Assembly: GCA_020248915.1 (NCBI GenBank)
Contig: JADCGP010000012.1
Coordinates: forward strand, 62,001-126,000
DNA length: 64,000 nt
DNA from: Rubrivivax sp.
GTDB lineage: Bacteria; Pseudomonadota; Gammaproteobacteria; Burkholderiales; Burkholderiaceae_C
Reading direction: 5' to 3'
Made by a program: the position numbers and the translations under genes. A model generated the notes under the pieces. The model saw nothing but the letters and a program-made list of their open reading frames with translations. It was not told where the DNA came from and did not search any database. This document shows, in pieces, positions 61,839 through 64,000 of this stretch; the stretch's first letter is position 1, and every line of letters starts with the position of its first letter.

Positions 61839-64000
61839 ATGGGCGACAAGAACGTGCTGCTGGTCGACGGCAGCAGCTACCTGTACCGGGCCTACCACGC
61901 GCTGCCCGACCTGCGGGCGCCGGACGGGTTCCCGACCGGCGCGGTGCACGGCTTCATCGCGATGATGAAGTGGCTGCGCGAGCGCTACCCGGCCGAGCAC
62001 GCGGCCTGCGTCTTCGACGCCCGCGGCCCCACCTTCCGCGACGAGTGGTACCCGCAGTACAAGGCGCAGCGTGCGCCGATGCCCGAGGCGCTGGCGCAGC
62101 AGATCGAGCCCATCCACGAGGCGGTGCGGCTGCTCGGCTGGCCGGTGCTCGAGGTGCCCGGCATCGAGGCCGACGACGCGATCGGCACGCTGGCGCGCGT
62201 GGCCGAGGCCTCGGGCCACCGCGTGCTGATCTCCACCGGCGACAAGGACCTGGCGCAGCTGGTGACGCCGGCCATCACGCTGGTCAACACGATGGCCCGC
62301 CCGCCCGAGGTGCTTGACGCGGCCGGGGTGCAGGCCAAGTTCGGCGTGCCGCCGGAGCGCATCGTCGACTACCTGGCGCTGGTGGGCGACAGCGTCGACA
62401 ACGTGCCGGGCGTCGACAAGGTCGGACCGAAGACGGCGCTGAAGTGGCTTCAGGAGCACGGCTCGCTCGACGCGATCATGTCGGCTGCGGGTTCGTTTCC
62501 CGGTGCCACTGGCGAGCACCTGCGCAAGGCCCTCGACTGGCTTCCCAACGGACGGCGGCTGCTGACGGTCGTCACCGACTGCGACCTGTCGGGCCACGTG
62601 CCGGGGTGGCCGGCGCTGGAGGCGCTGGCGCTGCGTCCGGTCGACCAGCCTGGCCTGCTCGACTTCTACCGCCGCTACGGCTTCCGGACCTGGCGCCGCG
62701 AGCTCGAGGAGGGCGGCGCCGGGTCGGGTGCGGGCGGGGCGGCCGGCGCGGCTGGGGCGCCCGTGGCCGCCGGGGCCGGCGCGGCACCCGCCGCGGCGCC
62801 GGCCGAAGGCGCCGACGCCGACCCGCCGGTGCCGCCGCTGCCGGCCGGGCGCGAGTACGAGACGGTCTCGTCCTTCGAGCGGCTCGACGAGTGGATCGAG
62901 CGGCTGCAAGCGGCGGAGCTGGTGGCCCTGGACACCGAGACCGACTCGCTCGACCCGATGGCGGCACGTCTGGTCGGCGTGAGCTTCGCCGTCGAGCCCG
63001 GCCGTGCGGCCTACGTGCCGCTGGCGCACGCCTACCCCGGGGCGCCCGAGCAGCTGCCGCTGGCCGGCGTGCTCGAGCGGCTGCGGCCGTGGCTCGAGGA
63101 CGGCACGCGCCCGAAGCTGGGCCAGAACCTGAAGTACGACCTGCACGTCTTCGCCAACCACGGCGTCGCGGTGCGCGGCTACGCGCACGACCCGATGCTG
63201 CAGAGCTACGTGCTCGAGGCGCACCGCGGGCACGGGCTGGAGTCGCTGGCCGAGCGCCACCTCGGCCGCAAGGGCCTGAGCTACGAGGACGTCTGCGGCA
63301 AGGGCGCCGCGCAGATCCCCTTCGCCCAGGTCGACGTGGCCCGCGCCACCGAGTACAGCGGCGAGGACAGCGAGATGGCGCTGCACGTGCACCTGGCGCT
63401 GTGGCCGCGGCTGGCGGCCGTGCCTCGGCTGCGCGAGGTGTACGAGCGCATCGAGATGCCGGTGGCGGCGATCCTGCAGCGCATCGAGCGCCACGGCGTG
63501 CTGATCGACCCCGCGGCGCTCGCCGCGCAGGGCCGCGCGCTGGCCGAGCGCATGGTTGCGCTCGAGCAGGAGACCAGTGCCATCGCCGGCCAGCCGTTCA
63601 ACCTGGGCAGCCCGCGGCAGATCGGCGAGATCCTATTCGGCAAGCTCGGCCTGCCGGTGAAGAAGAAGACCGCCTCGGGCGCGCCGTCGACCGACGAGGA
63701 GGTGCTGCAGGAACTGGCCGCCGACTACCCGCTGCCGGCGCGCATCCTCGAGCACCGCAGCCTGGCCAAGCTGAAGGGCACCTACACCGACAAGCTGCCG
63801 CAGATGGTCAACCCGCGCACCGGGCGCGTGCACACGAACTATGCGCAGGCGGTGGCGGTGACGGGGCGGCTGTCGAGCAACGAGCCGAACCTGCAGAACA
63901 TCCCGATCCGCACCGCCGAGGGCCGGCGCATCCGCGAGGCCTTCATCGCGCCGCCCGGGCACGTGATCCTGAGCGCCGACTACTCGCAGATCGAGCTGCG
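61839..64000 (+). CDS. polA: DNA polymerase I (3' end cut by window)
   Basis: 720 complete codons are visible, out of roughly 930 expected. The 5'-nuclease domain (about 1-290) has LLVDGSSYLYRAYHA and STGDKDLAQLV. A Gly/Ala-rich linker spans about 290-325. The 3'-5' exonuclease domain appears active, with DTET near residue 365, NLKYDLH and EYSGEDSEMA supplying the three motifs. The polymerase domain has started, with YAQAVAVTGRLSSNEPNLQNIP and motif A ADYSQIELR at the edge. No other gene shares its strand nearby. Confidence 0.96.
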   Translation, partial: MGDKNVLLVDGSSYLYRAYHALPDLRAPDGFPTGAVHGFIAMMKWLRERYPAEHAACVFDARGPTFRDEWYPQYKAQRAPMPEALAQQIEPIHEAVRLLGWPVLEVPGIEADDAIGTLARVAEASGHRVLISTGDKDLAQLVTPAITLVNTMARPPEVLDAAGVQAKFGVPPERIVDYLALVGDSVDNVPGVDKVGPKTALKWLQEHGSLDAIMSAAGSFPGATGEHLRKALDWLPNGRRLLTVVTDCDLSGHVPGWPALEALALRPVDQPGLLDFYRRYGFRTWRRELEEGGAGSGAGGAAGAAGAPVAAGAGAAPAAAPAEGADADPPVPPLPAGREYETVSSFERLDEWIERLQAAELVALDTETDSLDPMAARLVGVSFAVEPGRAAYVPLAHAYPGAPEQLPLAGVLERLRPWLEDGTRPKLGQNLKYDLHVFANHGVAVRGYAHDPMLQSYVLEAHRGHGLESLAERHLGRKGLSYEDVCGKGAAQIPFAQVDVARATEYSGEDSEMALHVHLALWPRLAAVPRLREVYERIEMPVAAILQRIERHGVLIDPAALAAQGRALAERMVALEQETSAIAGQPFNLGSPRQIGEILFGKLGLPVKKKTASGAPSTDEEVLQELAADYPLPARILEHRSLAKLKGTYTDKLPQMVNPRTGRVHTNYAQAVAVTGRLSSNEPNLQNIPIRTAEGRRIREAFIAPPGHVILSADYSQIEL

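Overview
The window is about 70% GC with dense, mostly head-to-tail genes. It carries FlhDC-type flagellar control, a divergent FlhG, an SapC-family gene, an orphan Bug/TctC-type periplasmic receptor, a TRAP carboxylate transporter and a BPSS1780-type membrane protein. Together these suggest a motile betaproteobacterium of the Burkholderiales (Rubrivivax/Leptothrix/Methylibium-like). That placement is an inference from gene content, not a database match. I see no insertion sequence, prophage, CRISPR array or rRNA.

Region 1 (1-23980) is a nearly continuous flagellar locus. It runs flhD (cut by the left edge), flhC, a membrane-anchored methyltransferase, motAB, cheYZ, flhB-flhA-flhF, an flhG-like gene with a ruined P-loop, and fliA. 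Then flgN, flgM and flgA lie on the minus strand, followed by flgBCDEFGHIJKL. Filament, export-core (fliE-R), receptor and cheA genes are not in the window.

Region 2 (24008-30725) follows flgL directly and looks like a cyclic-di-GMP/phosphorelay module: a YuxH-type degenerate EAL-HDOD protein, a lone Hpt protein, a REC-PAS-GGDEF-EAL response regulator, a second diguanylate cyclase and an unrecognised 239-residue protein. A further GGDEF-EAL gene lies at 48278. Five sites share one 8-11-8 layout (TCAAsnnn, 11 bases, sCCGAnAn), which resembles the sigma-28 (FliA) promoter. They precede motA, cheY, the Hpt gene, the unknown 239-residue gene and the 48-kb GGDEF-EAL gene. A sixth, enteric-like site precedes flgM. 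So FliA probably drives the motor, CheY and a set of c-di-GMP genes together, tying second-messenger signalling to flagellar assembly.

Region 3 (30753-53520) is mixed housekeeping and accessory sequence: tRNA-Ser, apaH, a CNNM/CorC protein, SapC, a Bug receptor, a 2Fe-2S/FAD reductase, an epimerase-like protein, an HtrA-like protein lacking two of three catalytic residues, a rhomboid protease, tRNA-Leu, cysM, a Nudix hydrolase, tusA, galU, a catalytically degenerate 2-hydroxyacid dehydrogenase, valS, an S41 peptidase, guaC, the GGDEF-EAL gene, uvrD and an NhaR-like LysR regulator.

Region 4 (53752-64000) holds a TRAP transporter (dctP, a perfect 25-bp hairpin, dctQ, dctM) followed by an acyl-CoA synthetase. 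A small lipoprotein, a BPSS1780-family membrane protein, thrB and a DUF2782 gene form a minus-strand run. The 5' part of polA runs off the right edge.
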